A DNA stretch of 64,000 bases from Panicum virgatum. Lineage: Eukaryota; Streptophyta; Magnoliopsida; Poales; Poaceae. Of this stretch, positions 32,966 through 44,413 are shown piece by piece. The stretch is from assembly GCF_016808335.1 (NCBI RefSeq), contig NC_053147.1, positions 22,678,913 to 22,742,912 on the forward strand, written 5' to 3'. A program made the position numbers and the translations under genes. The notes under the pieces are model-generated. The model was not told the origin of the DNA and ran no database searches. It saw nothing but the letters and a program-made list of their open reading frames with translations. The stretch's first letter is position 1. Every line of letters starts with the position of its first letter.

Positions 32966-35341
32966 CTACGGTGAAATTCCTACAGTAGCTTGAAGTCGTC
33001 TTGGCATTGGCGGCATGTCAATTTCTAATAAACCCTCGAGAATTTGTACTACTACACCCATTGTTGGCCGATTCGATTCATTGTCCTGAATACACCAGCA
33101 AGCCACCTTGCAGACTCTTTGACAATCCAACAAACTCCCAACATCTCCGACGGCAATTTTACTTGCAACCTCCACTGGGAAATATTCAACTTCATCACTA
33201 GTATTTCCATTACATGATGAGTTCCTCTTTCCTGATATCATTTCAATCAACATCATCCCGTAGCTGTAGACATCCACCTTTGTTGTAATGGCAACTCCGC
33301 TGATCCATTCAGGTGCAAGATACCCTATGGTTCCTCTCAAAGTAGTCAGAACTTTGCTAAAATCCCTTCCTAAAAACTTTGCCATCCCAAAGTCTGCAAT
33401 TTTAGGTATGAATGATGCATCAAGAAGTATATTCTCTGGCTTAATATCACAGTGTATGATGCAATCCCTGCAGCTCTCGTGCAAGTATGCCAAACCTCTT
33501 GCTACTCCAAGAGCTATCTGGTAACGGGTACTCCAATTTAGGACCATGGAATGGCTACAAAAAAGGTGTGCATCAAGAGAGCGATTTGGCATATGTTCAT
33601 ATACAAGCAACCTCCTATCACTTTCACTGCAGAAGCCAATTAGCTTAACCAAATTGATATGCTGGATGATTCCAATGGAACTCACTTCAGCCCTAAATTG
33701 CTTCTCTCCTTGGCGTACACCATCAAGTCTCTTTACTGCAATAGCTGTCGAGTCAGTTAAGAAGCCTTTGAACACAGACCCAAAACCTCCACCTCCTATT
33801 CTCTCTGAGAAATTTTTAGTTGCTTTTTGAAGATCCATGTATCTAAAAGCAACAATTCCATTTCCACCTTGAGCATCATCGGGTATGCTAAAAGATTGTT
33901 TCATCTTATTTCTCCACATCAGTAGAGACCATGAGAAAAAAGCTGCTATTACAGCCAAACCTACGAGACTTGCAGCAGTAACAACCCCAATGATCATTCC
34001 CTTTCTCTTCATATTTCTCCAGCTTTCTGCATCTTTGGCAGCGATGCGAAGGTACAGGATTTCCCCATCACTGGTTGTTCCATCAGTGTAGCATCTGGTG
34101 TTTAGCAAGTCCTTATACCATAGGGAGCACCTATTGCCACTAGAATAGGAATATGCAGTGCATAAGCAATTATTCAGGCATGCTTGTGCGCATTGGTCTG
34201 CACTGCCAATTGATGCAATAACGTTGGCTTCTGCAGGCAATGAAACTCCAGGCAAGGAGTAGAACTTATCTGTTGTTGCAGTTATGCTTTTGTTCATGGT
34301 ACTGCAATCTAATGGCGTATTCCTTATGCATCCACCGGCTCGGTCTCTTTGCTCCCATTCCTTAGGCGATCTTACTGAGAATCCCGTCATGCAGTCACAG
34401 GGTGGCAGTGTGTTGCTGTAGCATATAGTGAATGGCCCACAAGTAGCATATACATCACACTCATCTTGAGGTTGGACGAAGATTAGTTTCAATTCTTGCG
34501 CGTCCTCAACCGAGACGAGCAGCTTGTACTGGCCAGATATGTCCAAAAGGCTAACAGCAATCATATTTTCATCTAACACTTTGTATTGGAAGTACTCCTC
34601 TTTGTCGTCGTTGATAAACTTCTCCTCAAACAGATGTTTTCCTGATAATTCTGGCACTAAGTTGAAGTCTTGCTCATTCCATAGCAACCTAGACCAATAC
34701 ATAATGGATGTGTTGCACAGTTTGAACACAAATTGGGCAGCACCGGAAGGGTCTAGTTCTAGGCAATAGCGCCCACTAGATGGGTCTATCAAGCTCCTCT
34801 TCGAAACAAGTTGGCGGTTTAAACCGGTGATCTTGTCTAGTCCAAGCTTCGCACCAGCGGCCAAGATGTCAGTAGGGTAATCAAAGCTCTGCCATAAGAC
34901 AGTGGAGGAGTTGGATGCGTCCCTTAAGACGAGGTTCCCATTGTCCAGGAGCACGGGCGTAGTGTTCTTGGCCGTGATACCAGCACGGGTCGACCAAACC
35001 ATCGATTTGGTGGCCTCGTTGAAGACGGCAAGGTTGCCGTCTTGGGAGATTGCGAGCTTTGACATTCTGTGAGGGCCTACAACTGGGCTCTCCCTATTTC
35101 CTACCCATATCGGAGTTAACTGCGAAACCTTGTTGAACCATATGCCTAGGTACCAGCGCTTGGAAGAGGGCATGCTGCCCGGCGGGTTGAAGAAGCCGAG
35201 CGCGTACCTGCCGTTGCTTGAGACGAGCTTGGCATCGCCGACGAGCACCTCACCGGCTGAAATGGAATCCGTTGTTGCAGAGTATACAGGAGCATGCAGA
35301 GCTTGAAAGAGATACATGAGGAGAACGAAGGCAAGAGGCAT
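32966..35341 (-). CDS. G-type lectin S-receptor-like serine/threonine protein kinase, 791 aa
   Basis: Intronless minus-strand frame. Signal peptide 1-21. Bulb-type lectin domain ~25-160. S-locus glycoprotein domain ~200-320 with the Cys-rich EGF-like end (DECDVYATCG, PPCDCMTGF). PAN/apple domain ~345-430. Transmembrane helix ~449-476, then a basic stop-transfer. Kinase ~515-770. Motifs: GGGGFG (516-521), Lys537 in AVKRL, catalytic loop HCDIKPEN (630-637) and DFG (650-652), so the ATP and magnesium residues are present. The loop has Cys instead of Arg before the Asp (non-RD), a trait common in immune receptor kinases. Around 738-743 (SLLDCQRVCKVACWCIQ) the kinase is about 14 residues shorter than relatives, which have a LLD...N-EE stretch there. 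Plasma-membrane perception of an external ligand is inferred from the family. Ligand unknown. Confidence 0.93.
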   Translation of the reverse strand: MPLAFVLLMYLFQALHAPVYSATTDSISAGEVLVGDAKLVSSNGRYALGFFNPPGSMPSSKRWYLGIWFNKVSQLTPIWVGNRESPVVGPHRMSKLAISQDGNLAVFNEATKSMVWSTRAGITAKNTTPVLLDNGNLVLRDASNSSTVLWQSFDYPTDILAAGAKLGLDKITGLNRQLVSKRSLIDPSSGRYCLELDPSGAAQFVFKLCNTSIMYWSRLLWNEQDFNLVPELSGKHLFEEKFINDDKEEYFQYKVLDENMIAVSLLDISGQYKLLVSVEDAQELKLIFVQPQDECDVYATCGPFTICYSNTLPPCDCMTGFSVRSPKEWEQRDRAGGCIRNTPLDCSTMNKSITATTDKFYSLPGVSLPAEANVIASIGSADQCAQACLNNCLCTAYSYSSGNRCSLWYKDLLNTRCYTDGTTSDGEILYLRIAAKDAESWRNMKRKGMIIGVVTAASLVGLAVIAAFFSWSLLMWRNKMKQSFSIPDDAQGGNGIVAFRYMDLQKATKNFSERIGGGGFGSVFKGFLTDSTAIAVKRLDGVRQGEKQFRAEVSSIGIIQHINLVKLIGFCSESDRRLLVYEHMPNRSLDAHLFCSHSMVLNWSTRYQIALGVARGLAYLHESCRDCIIHCDIKPENILLDASFIPKIADFGMAKFLGRDFSKVLTTLRGTIGYLAPEWISGVAITTKVDVYSYGMMLIEMISGKRNSSCNGNTSDEVEYFPVEVASKIAVGDVGSLLDCQRVCKVACWCIQDNESNRPTMGVVVQILEGLLEIDMPPMPRRLQATVGISP

Positions 35342-36435
35342 GGCTGATGAAGAGAACGCAGGGAATTCTGGTTTGATGCTGGCTGATGCTTAGGAGTTAG
35401 AGCAATCGAACCTAACATTGGAGAATGGAGATGGAGGGAACTAGTTTTTTCCCATATATTGCACCACTAGTAATAGTAGCATAATAACGGTCAGTCCACG
35501 GCGAGGGCGACGTTATGACTTGCTGCCGAGATCGAGCTGGGTCACTTGATTGATTTGATGACCTATATATATATATATATATATATTCAGCGTTGAACCC
35601 TGTTTTGTATACATCGTCGATACTTACCTTTTTTATTTTTTGAAAGATGATCTTCCTTGCCCGTCGTAGTGACATCTTTCATTTTTCTTTCTTTTTACAG
35701 TGCGGCCAAGGGGGGGGGGGGGGGTGTAACGGTGAGGAGTAAAGCTTGGGTTGACTCAACCTGGCACTGGGAAACCGGAGGACCGAACCTGGCCCAACTC
35801 AATCTATGCCAGGTCGCGTATTCGGCACGGCCCGCTTCTGCACGGAGCACGACGAGCAATCGAAGGCCGGGTCCGTTGCCTGTTCGCTCCTGGGCTCCCT
35901 GGATGCTTACAGGGCGTATATGCCAGGGAATGCGGAGCAGGCTAATATGGCATGGCGGGCTGGCGGCACTTCTGCTTCAGCAGACCGAGACCGCTGCTGC
36001 TGGGCAAGGGCAACAGTGGTGACTGAGCTGGGCCCTGAGGCCCGGCTCGTAAGGAACGTCAACTGTCCATAACGAGCATATACTGAATCACACATAAATC
36101 ATACGATCACCAGGGTGAGATGTAAAGCCAGGGCGTGGGCAAAATTTTCTCCAGAAAGGACTAATTTAGTATAGCCAGCCAATAACAGTATTAACCGAAC
36201 TGATCCACCACGAACTTCTTTTGCCTACAATTTGAAGCAACAATCGCATGGCCCACGAGTTGTTGTGCGCAAAGGGGGCCAATAATTTAAGTCTGAAGAG
36301 ACGCAGCAGCTTTACATCCCTAAATATTGCAGACAAGCTAAGCCGACTAGCCAACTCCTAACTTACTTTCCCATCATGTATCTACCCAAAAAACGAATGA
36401 AAAAGGAGAAAAGGAGAGAGTCTAGTAAATAGGTC
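35342..36435. other. Promoter of the lectin kinase and intergenic sequence
   Basis: Contains a (TA) tract at 35564-35586 and a run of 15 G at 35710-35724. 35740-36070 is moderately GC-rich with short frames but no gene evidence. The end overlaps the 3' flank of the LRR kinase at 36436. Confidence 0.5.
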
Positions 36436-39400
36436 TCAGACCAGATCATCCTCTGGGGTACCCTGCGGACTCCTAACCATCTCAAGCATGCTGACCACCT
36501 CAGCCATGTCCGGCCGTTGGGAAGGCACCTGCGACGTGCAAACCAGCCCCAGTTTGATGATCAGCGTGGCGTCGTCCATCGAGAAGTCACCTGATAGCAG
36601 CGGATCCATGCAGTCCTCCAGCCTGTCTTCTTCGACCGCGCCTCTGACCAGATCAGAAAGCACAACGATGTCGTCTTCCAAGTACTCGACGGGCCGCCTG
36701 CCTGTCAGAATCTCAAGGATCAGCACTCCAAAGCTGTAGACATCGCACTTCTCTGTGACCTTGACCGTTCTGCAGGTGAACTCTGGTGCCATGTACCCCA
36801 GCGCGCTCTGGATCTTGCTGCTCAGCACGTAGCGGTCCAGCATGGGAAGCAGGTTCACAAGACCATAGTCCCCAACCCTCGGCTCACCATTTGTGTCTAG
36901 CAGGACATTACTGGACTTCAGGTTGAAGTGGATTATACCATGGCGGTGCAAGTAAACAAGTGCGCGGGCCACACCGATGATTATGTCAAACCTCTCCATC
37001 CATGAAAGCGAGCTCTCTTCTGAGCACTCGTGCAGGTGCTGTTGCAAGCTCCCAGCAGGCATGAACTCATATATAAGGAGTTGCAGTGAGGAAGTCCAGT
37101 AGAATCCTTTCAGGGCTACAATGTTATGGTGGCGCACCTTGCCTAGAAGCTTGACATGCTGCTTGAAGTCGTCCTCTGACTTGACCAAACTTGAAACTGT
37201 CAGTTTCTTGATGGCCACTGGCTGGCCATCTCTGAGCACTGCCTTATAAACAGTACCAAAGCCTCCACGCCCAAGCTCACAATCCTTATTCAGCAACGCA
37301 TGCCCATCGGCGCTGAAATCTGAGCTGCCTCTGCCAAACATGACAAGCTTGCCAGACTTTGCTTCATTTTCTGGAGATTCGGCTGACTGGCTATGGTAAT
37401 CATCCGACAATGCAGTGGGAAGTGCAGAGCGGGGAGCTGTTGCCCGGGCACGGAGGTTGAGCACTGTGATGGCGACCACACCGATGACAATGATTGCTCC
37501 GCCCACAATGGCGATGAGTGTGGAAATGCTCAATATCATTTTCTTTTGGTGCTGGTTACTCAGGTAACTTGGCGCAGCATCCGACAAGGGGTCTGATGAG
37601 GAGTTAGGGTTGAAAACAATTGGCTTTGGCATTACACCATTACAGGAACTGTTCTTCTGTGAGCTGCAAAGGCCGGCATTGTCGGAGATGAAAGAATAAG
37701 GGATGCTGTCAAAAAAGCGGCTGATAGGGAGGGTCCCTGATAGCAAATTGTGAGAGACATTGAAGACACGAAGGCTGGTGAGGTCAGAGAGTTCTGTCGG
37801 CAAGGTCCCATTCAGCATGTTCTCTGAGAGATCAACTGTTTGAAGACTAGTCAGGTTGCCCATGGATATAGGAATTGGCCCTGTAAGTTTGTTGTGAGAT
37901 AGATCCCTGCAAAGCAAAAAATAGAAAAATGAATTACATGCCCATCACCTGAATTAGTGCCTAGTAATTCAAAGATGCGGTGCAGCATGTTTTACCTTGT
38001 TTGATGTAATACTCCCTCCATTTTTAAATATATGATGTTTTGGACAAGCCAATTGCTTGAGTTTTTTAACTAATTAACTTGTCCTAATCATCATATATTT
38101 AAAAACAGAGTACAATTTTTTAATCAGCAACAAAATTCGTGAGGAATTTGACTTGTGTTTTTTAGTGTATCCAAGAAAACCACGGACCAAGACAGTGGGA
38201 TACAAGCAAAGCAGCAAGACAAAGATGTCACCCATGTTTTCAGTTTAGTGCTTCCAGACAGCAAGTAAGACATACCTATCGCTTTCTAAATGGTATCTAC
38301 AACCTAGGAAGCAGAGAATCAGCAAAAATTAACACGAGAACAAACAAAAGGAAGCTAGTAGTCATCTAGTCAAGCACTAAACATGTCTGCACAAGCACTA
38401 GCAACAGGGTAATGTCGGTGAAAAAGTTCACTTACAAAGCTACCAGGGAATTGCATGTGCCGATCTGCACCGGAATGCCTCCAGTAAGAGAATTCCTCCC
38501 CATCAGCAGCTTCAGGAGCACCACCGCACCTCCAATCTCCGGTGGTACAGCCCCATCCAACTTGTTCGCACTCACATCCAACACCTCAAGCAGCAACATC
38601 CGGCCAATGCTTGCAGGAAGGTGCCCCGACATGGAATTTGAGGACACGTTCAGGTACTGCAATCTTGCAAAGGTGGAAATCTCAGGTGGGATCGAACCGG
38701 TGAACCCATTGCTTGACAGGTCCAGTGCTGCCAGGGTGGCAGCAGCATCACTGGGAACCTTGATCCACCCTGACAGTGCATTGCCGGCGAACGAGACGCG
38801 CTGCAGTGCCAGCCCGAACACCCACCACGAGAGCTCCCCGGTGAGTTTGTTCCGGCTGAGATCAACCTCGACCAGGTTCTTGCAACCCGAAATGGCGTCC
38901 GGGATGTCGCCAACGAAGCGGTTGCCAGACAAATCCAACCTCTCCAGCGCCGCCATCTCCCCAATCCACACCGGGAGCTCCCCTGATAGAGCATTGCCAC
39001 CGGCGCCGAGAGAACTCAGCCCGGACAGCCCACGCAGTGACTCCGGCAGCCCGCCGGTGAGCGAGTTGTGCCCGAAGTCAAGCGACTTAAGCAGTCCGGC
39101 CTCGCCGACGTCCGCCGGTATCTCCCCTTCGAGGAGGTTGCGGCTGAGGTCCACCACCCGCAGCGAGCTGCTCCGCGGGAACCCGCCGGGCACGCTCCCG
39201 GAGAGCAGATTCCCGGAGAGGTCCACCGACCTGAGCGACGGCAGCGACCAGATGCCGTCGGGGATGGGGCCTGTGAGTTGGTTGCGGGAGAGGTTAAGCG
39301 ACACGAGCGCCTCGCAGGACGCGAGCGAGGCGGGGATGCCACCCGAGATCGCGTTCCCCGAGAGGTCGAGCGCGCGGAGGCGCGGGGGCAGCGCGTCGGG

Positions 39401-39739
39401 GAGCGGGCCGGAGAGGCGGTTCCCCGGGAGCGCGAGCGAGAGGAGCGCGTCGAGGCGGAGCAGCGCGGACCGGGGGAGGCGACCGGCGAGCGACGCCGCG
39501 GGGAGCTCGAGCGCGGCAACGCGGCCCGTGCGCGGGTCGCAGGAGACCCCCGGCCAGGTGCAGGCGCGGTCGGCGTCCTCGGACCAGGGCCCGAGGCGGC
39601 CCGCCGGGTCGGAGAGGCCCGACTTGAGGACGACCAGCGCGAGCACGTCGTCGCTCACGGTGGCGGCCGCGGCCGCCCCGGCCGCCGCGGCGAGGAGGAC
39701 CAGGACGGGGAGGAGGCGGTGGCGGGAGGCGACCGCCAT
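36436..39739 (-). CDS. LRR receptor-like kinase of the IRK/PXC2 type, 924 aa
   Basis: Minus strand. Exon 1 is 39739-38436, the phase-2 intron is 38435-37907 (GTAAGT...TTTGCAG), exon 2 is 37906-36436. The Met at 39739 is chosen because a hydrophobic signal peptide follows directly (LLPVLVLLAAAAGAAAAA). In-frame ATGs farther upstream add only low-complexity Pro/Ser. An LRRNT segment with CTWPGVSCD is followed by leucine-rich repeats to ~residue 505, a transmembrane helix at ~558-586, and a kinase domain ~640-915. GRGGFG (~646-651) and the VAIKK lysine (~668) are kept. The HRD triplet is HFN (~761-763), so the catalytic Asp is Asn, and DFG reads DYG. IRK and PXC2 in Arabidopsis also have altered HRD residues and act in meristem and vascular development. 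The protein is probably a weak or inactive kinase that signals as a partner. Confidence 0.92.
38012..38110. mobile_element. Stowaway MITE, 99 bp, inside the LRR kinase intron
   Basis: TA duplication on both sides (38010-38011 and 38111-38112). Near-perfect inverted ends CTCCCTCCATTTTTAAATAT and CTCTGTTTTTAAATATATGA. It sits about 325 bp from the intron donor and about 100 bp from the acceptor and leaves both intact. Confidence 0.85.
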
Positions 39740-40805
39740 TGCCGCGGCGTTGGAGGGGGAGGGGGAGGGGGAGGGGGAGGAGGTGGGCGGCGGGATCATG
39801 GAAGGCGTGGTTCGTCCATCGATTGGACTGGAGCGGCGGTTCGCGGCGCAGATGCTGTTGTCTGCTGTCCTTGCTGCTTGGAGTGGGAAACCGCTGCAAT
39901 TAATGCTCCCCTGGCCGTGAGGCGGGGGCCGCCGCTTCGCTCGAGGTTGTTTCACAGCTCACACACAAGAGAAAGATAAGGAGTGTTTTCTTCCGAACAA
40001 AAGGATATACACGAATATTTCAAAACAAAAGGATACGGGATTATTTCCCTGGCAAGTAGACGATGTTAGCATTTCAAAATGAAATCTAATGGGGTGACAG
40101 CACTGGTTCATCCCAGATTCTAAATATGCCACGTGTGCATCCGAAACAACGGGGCATGCCACTTGGCATCATGGTGGCGAATATCTGCAAAAAAAAAATC
40201 GCTAATTTTTTATTTTTTCACATTTATTCCTTAATGCCTCTCCAATCTCTCACCAGCTCATCCGCCGGAGCTGGCTGCCGCCGCGTCGCTCCTCCCTATC
40301 CCTAGGTGCGGCGGCCAGCAGGCAGCGCGGCAGCGTGCTTGGCGAGAGGCCCGTGCGCCGCCGCTCCCCTCCACCTCTCCACCATTGTCGTCCGCCCCAA
40401 CCTCCATTGCCACCGCCGGCGACCTTCGATTCCTCCCTCCCGGTGAGTTTCCCCTTCAATTGACGGCGCCACCACCTCCTCCTTCCTTTCCTCGGCCGAT
40501 TTGGGCCCTCATCCGACCGCTCCTCCTCTTGCAGGCCCCCCCTCGCTGGAGCTCGCCGTCCGCCGCCGCCTTCCTCGCCGCGCCGACCCCTCCGCCGTAG
40601 TTCCTCGCCGTCCGCCGCTGGGGTAAGGTTCGCCCACGCTGGGAACATGCCGTGTGCCCACTTCCTCGCCGCGTCGCCAGTGCCGCCGTTCGCCATCACC
40701 ACCATCACGTGTGTCGCCCATCACTACGCCGCCGCTACGCGCCACCGCCCCTCCCTGCTGTCTCGACGCTCGTGCACGCCCCCGACGAGCCACGGCCGAG
40801 CAGAG
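39740..40805. other. Upstream region of the LRR kinase and GC-rich unassigned sequence
   Basis: 39740-39960 is leader and promoter of the minus-strand kinase (CTCCCC repeats at 39755-39780). 40250-40800 is a GC-rich stretch with exon-like GT/AG pairs (GGTGAGTTT near 40440, CTTGCAGGC near 40530) on the plus strand. It could be a captured or truncated 5' gene end. No protein family is visible, so no gene is called. Confidence 0.4.
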
Positions 40806-41269
40806 TGTTGATGGTCGTTAAGTGCGAAATATGACCGTCAACTATACTCATTAAAGAAGAAAAACTATACCTCTTACTCGCATATTTGTATCACTAACCT
40901 AGCTCCACAGTTGTTTTCGAGAATTTATGTTTTCAGGAGCACAAGTCCGGAATAAGACGAAAACACGACGAATACGCAGACAGAAGCCACAAACGATCGT
41001 ATCCTGCGTAACATGAGCAAAGGAGTCCCACAAACCAGACCAAACCGACCAACCAAGTTCTGGCACCGACCATATGACATCAGGACCCACCAGGCAGTGT
41101 ACCAGAGAAGGTCGGTGGCAAATGGCACTAAGGGGGGGTCGACCGACCCCCCTTGTCAGTGTCTCACGCTGAGTTTTGGCGGGAAGCTTGATCCTATCCT
41201 CTAGAGGTCGGTTAGGCATGTTTCTATGTATAGATTTGGCGGGAACCGACCTCAAGCACTATATAAGGG

Positions 41270-42517
41270 TGAAAGGAATCAAGGCCCCTAAGTGGGTTTT
41301 CGTGTTTGACGACAAAACCATGTACACTTAGTGTGTTGATTGAGGGTGTGTGCAGGAGCTACGGTTGGATAAATATTTAAGAATGATGAAGTACACCCCT
41401 CAAAAAGGAAATAAAAAAGTGGTGTTGGATATAATCTCTAGAATTAGATTTTTGTTTTATGAATTGAGTTTAGGAACGCCGTACTATCAAGGGGGACGTC
41501 GATTCAAAGGTTGTGACCAAGTTCTAGTGCTCAAGGAACCTAAACAAAACCTATGAGAGATCTTTGTCACACAAAATCCAAAAGAGAAGCAGCTGTGAGT
41601 GAACTTGTGAGGTGGACCCGGTTTGTCCGGACTCCAGCCCGGATAGTCCGGGTGTCCAGAGTATCCGGACAGTTCTCCCTGAGTATCCGGGTACCTTTCA
41701 GCCAACGGCTATTTTTCAGAGTGAGGGATAAAAATACCACTCTTACCCTCTCTCTCACTCTCGCTCTTGCTCATTCCGAACCAAAACAAGACCTAACCCT
41801 AGAACAAGCTCTCTCACTCCCTTCCCTTTGATTCTTGAGAGATTTCTTGAGGGATTCAAGTGAGAGATTTGCAAGAGAAGAGATTCGAGCTAGTGAGCAT
41901 CCATTCCATTCCTTGAGCACTAGTTCTTCGTCGAGCCCGCGGATTCAAGTCTTTTACTCTTAGAGCTTTGAGATCCTAGATGGCTAGGCGTGCTCGTGAG
42001 TGCTCAAGCTGTATTGTGAGCTCCACGGGAAGTTTGTAAGCTTCATTCCTCTCCGAGGAAGCCATAGTAAGTGACCTCGGGTTTGAGCGTTGGTCTCGCC
42101 CTTGGGTGAGGAGTATAGGGGTTCTTGAGCACCGTCTCATGAACTCTTCCTCAACGAAGACGTAGCACCTTTGGGTGTGAATTTCGAGAAATAAATCCTG
42201 CGTCACTTGTCATTGTTTTACTTATTTCTATTTGATATTTGCTTGCAAGTCAACTTGTTAGGGTTTGAGGTCGATCTACTTGGTTACAAGGTTCTTGTCT
42301 AGCTTGCCTGGTAGAACTGTCTTAGAAGCACCTCCTGGTAACCTCTAGTTCATTTGATTCAAGCTTCATACTTCATTTATATATTCTTGGGCACGTCGCA
42401 CTGTGACCCGGATAGTCCGGACAGTCCGGGTCACCTGTTACAGATCAGATTTTAAGTGTTCTAATTTTAGATTTAGTCTATTCACCCCCCCCCTCTAGGC
42501 ATCTTCAGATCCTCTCA
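41270..42517 (+). mobile_element. Solo LTR of a Sirevirus (copia), 1248 bp
   Basis: The start TGAAAGGAATCAAGGCCCCT parallels the start of the full-length Sirevirus LTR at 42696. The end is ATTCACCCCC...CTCTCA. A perfect 5 bp duplication AAGGG flanks it (41265-41269 and 42518-42522). Contains AGTCCGG-type palindromes near 41640-41690 and 42408-42430. It is a different, more diverged family than the neighbouring full-length element. Confidence 0.85.
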
Positions 42518-42695
42518 AAGGGGCCTCCCACCACTCTCTCTCTCTCACACACACACCACTTGAAGGCCTCTCTCTCTACACTTTCTTGTGACTTGTACTC
42601 CTTAGGGTAGTGGAGCTAGGTTAGTACTTCATCTTCTTAGCGAATCCAGTCGTCCTTGGGGTTGGCGAGCAATCATCGGCCTCTAGTATGGCTTT

Positions 42696-44354
42696 TGAAA
42701 GCATCTAGGCCCCTAATTCGAGTTTTGGTAATTAATGACAACGGTTTGTGGATTAACGATTTCATTTGAGATAATGAGTATAGGTTGATCCACGGATGAA
42801 ATAGATTTAGTTGTGAACGTATGGAGTTTTGGAGATGATGAGCAAAGCTCGGGCTCAAGGCAAAGGTATAAAATAGGGCTTTTGCATTTTACTGGTCACA
42901 AGGCGTTTAGTGGATGAAAAATGACCGGATTTGTTGGATAGATAGCCGTACTATCAAGAGGGGTTGTGTACTCATGCTTAACGGGTCTTTAGTGCTATTT
43001 TGCTCAAAATGTCTAGTTGCATACATGAGGGCTAACGGCGTTTTGAAAAGATTTGAAAAAGACTAAGTTTGAGAGCTGACTGAGTAACGGCGGACAGTCC
43101 GCACTTGAGGGGAGGACAGTCCGCGCCCGTTCCAGAGAGCTTGCAAAGGCTCTGGTGGGCTCGCGGATGGTCCGGCCCAGGTGGGCGGACGGTCCGCCAC
43201 TTTATTTCAAAAAATGTACCAGAGAGGGTGTCTCTCTGGTGGGCTTCAAAGTTGAACGGCGGACAGTCCGCCCATGGGGCGCGGACGGTCCGCCGGCTAA
43301 TCTCAGATTTGTACCAGAGAGGTTGTTTCTCTGGTTTGGGCTGAAAAGTGAACTGAGGACGGTCTGCCCTTGGGGTGCGGACGGTCCGCATGCTAATTCG
43401 ATTTTGTACCATAGAGCATGTTTGTCTCTGGTGAGTCAGATCTCATAACCGCGGACTGTCCGCCCCTGGGGTGCGGACGGTCCGCCAGGGCTGTAACAGC
43501 TAGTTCTGACACGCATTAAATGCACTCTGACTCACTGGTTTATAACGGCGGACAGTCCTGTTTTTGAAACGCGGACAGTCCGCGACTTCGCAGAAAAGAG
43601 TGTAACGGCTAGTTTTTGAAGGGGTGTCTATATATACCCAATGCCCGGCCATTGGGTGTCTCTCTTGGCCTTTTGGACTGCATACTTGACATCATAGAGC
43701 TAAGGCATCCCTCTCTCACACACACTTACTTAGAGATTGTATTCTTGAGAGTGTGAGGGCCTTCTAGTGCTTTGCGTCAATAGTTTGAGCTTTGTGGCAC
43801 TAGAGAAACTTCAAGCAAGTGTCATCAACTTGTTACTCTTGGGAGTTGCCGCTCCCTAGACGGCTTGGAGAAGAGGATTTCATGGAGCACCTCCAAGGAG
43901 ATTGTTGAGGAGCCCCGATTTCGGTTGTGAGAGGTTTTGTGCTCACCTCACCGGAGTGGTGAAGAGCAACTCTAGTGGAATCGAGGTGTGGAGCGGTTCC
44001 TTGATTCAATCCGGCTCAAGATCAAGAGGTTCTTGATAGAGGAGCGGTTGATTCTTGGAATCCACCTCAACGTGGATTAGGGGTGACCGGCAAGTCATCG
44101 ACACCACGGGATAAATTCTTGTGTCAAGCTTGGTTACTTCTCTTGCTCACTTTAATTCTTGTTTTTACTTTGAGCAATTTACTTTACTAGAGCTTGATTT
44201 GTATCTTGTCACCCTAGGTTGCAAACCCATCTAGAGATAGTAGTAGCATGACATAGGGCTTTCCTTTGTTACTAATTAAATTTCTCTAGTGTTATTGCTT
44301 TTAGATTTTAAACCGCCTATTCATCCCCCTCTAGTCGGTGTTCTTGATCTTACA
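42696..44354 (+). repeat. Sirevirus 5' LTR, 1659 bp
   Basis: TGAAAGCATCTAGG...GATCTTACA. TATA box CTATATATACCC at 43628-43639. Upstream of it is an array of palindromic motifs. The transcription start is expected about 30 bp after the TATA. The end CCTATTCATCCCCCTCTAG is typical of this clade. Confidence 0.92.
43091..43583. repeat. Array of GCGGACNGTCCGC palindromes in the LTR U3 region
   Basis: Six pairs of the palindrome GCGGACNGTCCGC, or one-base variants, start near 43091, 43172, 43256, 43357, 43449 and 43546. The two members of a pair are about 20-40 bp apart and pairs repeat every 80-100 bp, all upstream of the TATA box. Sirevirus LTRs are known for such palindrome clusters. Confidence 0.85.
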
Positions 44355-44356
44355 AG

Positions 44357-44369
44357 TGGTACCAGAGCT
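44357..44369 (+). other. Sirevirus primer-binding site (initiator tRNA-Met)
   Basis: TGGTACCAGAGCT, one mismatch to the usual TGGTATCAGAGC, two bases after the 5' LTR. Confidence 0.85.
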
Positions 44370-44413
44370 AAGTACTCCATTAATTATGGATTTAACCATC
44401 TTGGAGTAGAACA

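Noticed and set aside
43091..43583. Regularly spaced palindromes resembling a CRISPR array
   Set aside because: Plant nuclear LTR, motif pairs rather than long repeats with unique spacers, and the same array occurs in both LTRs.
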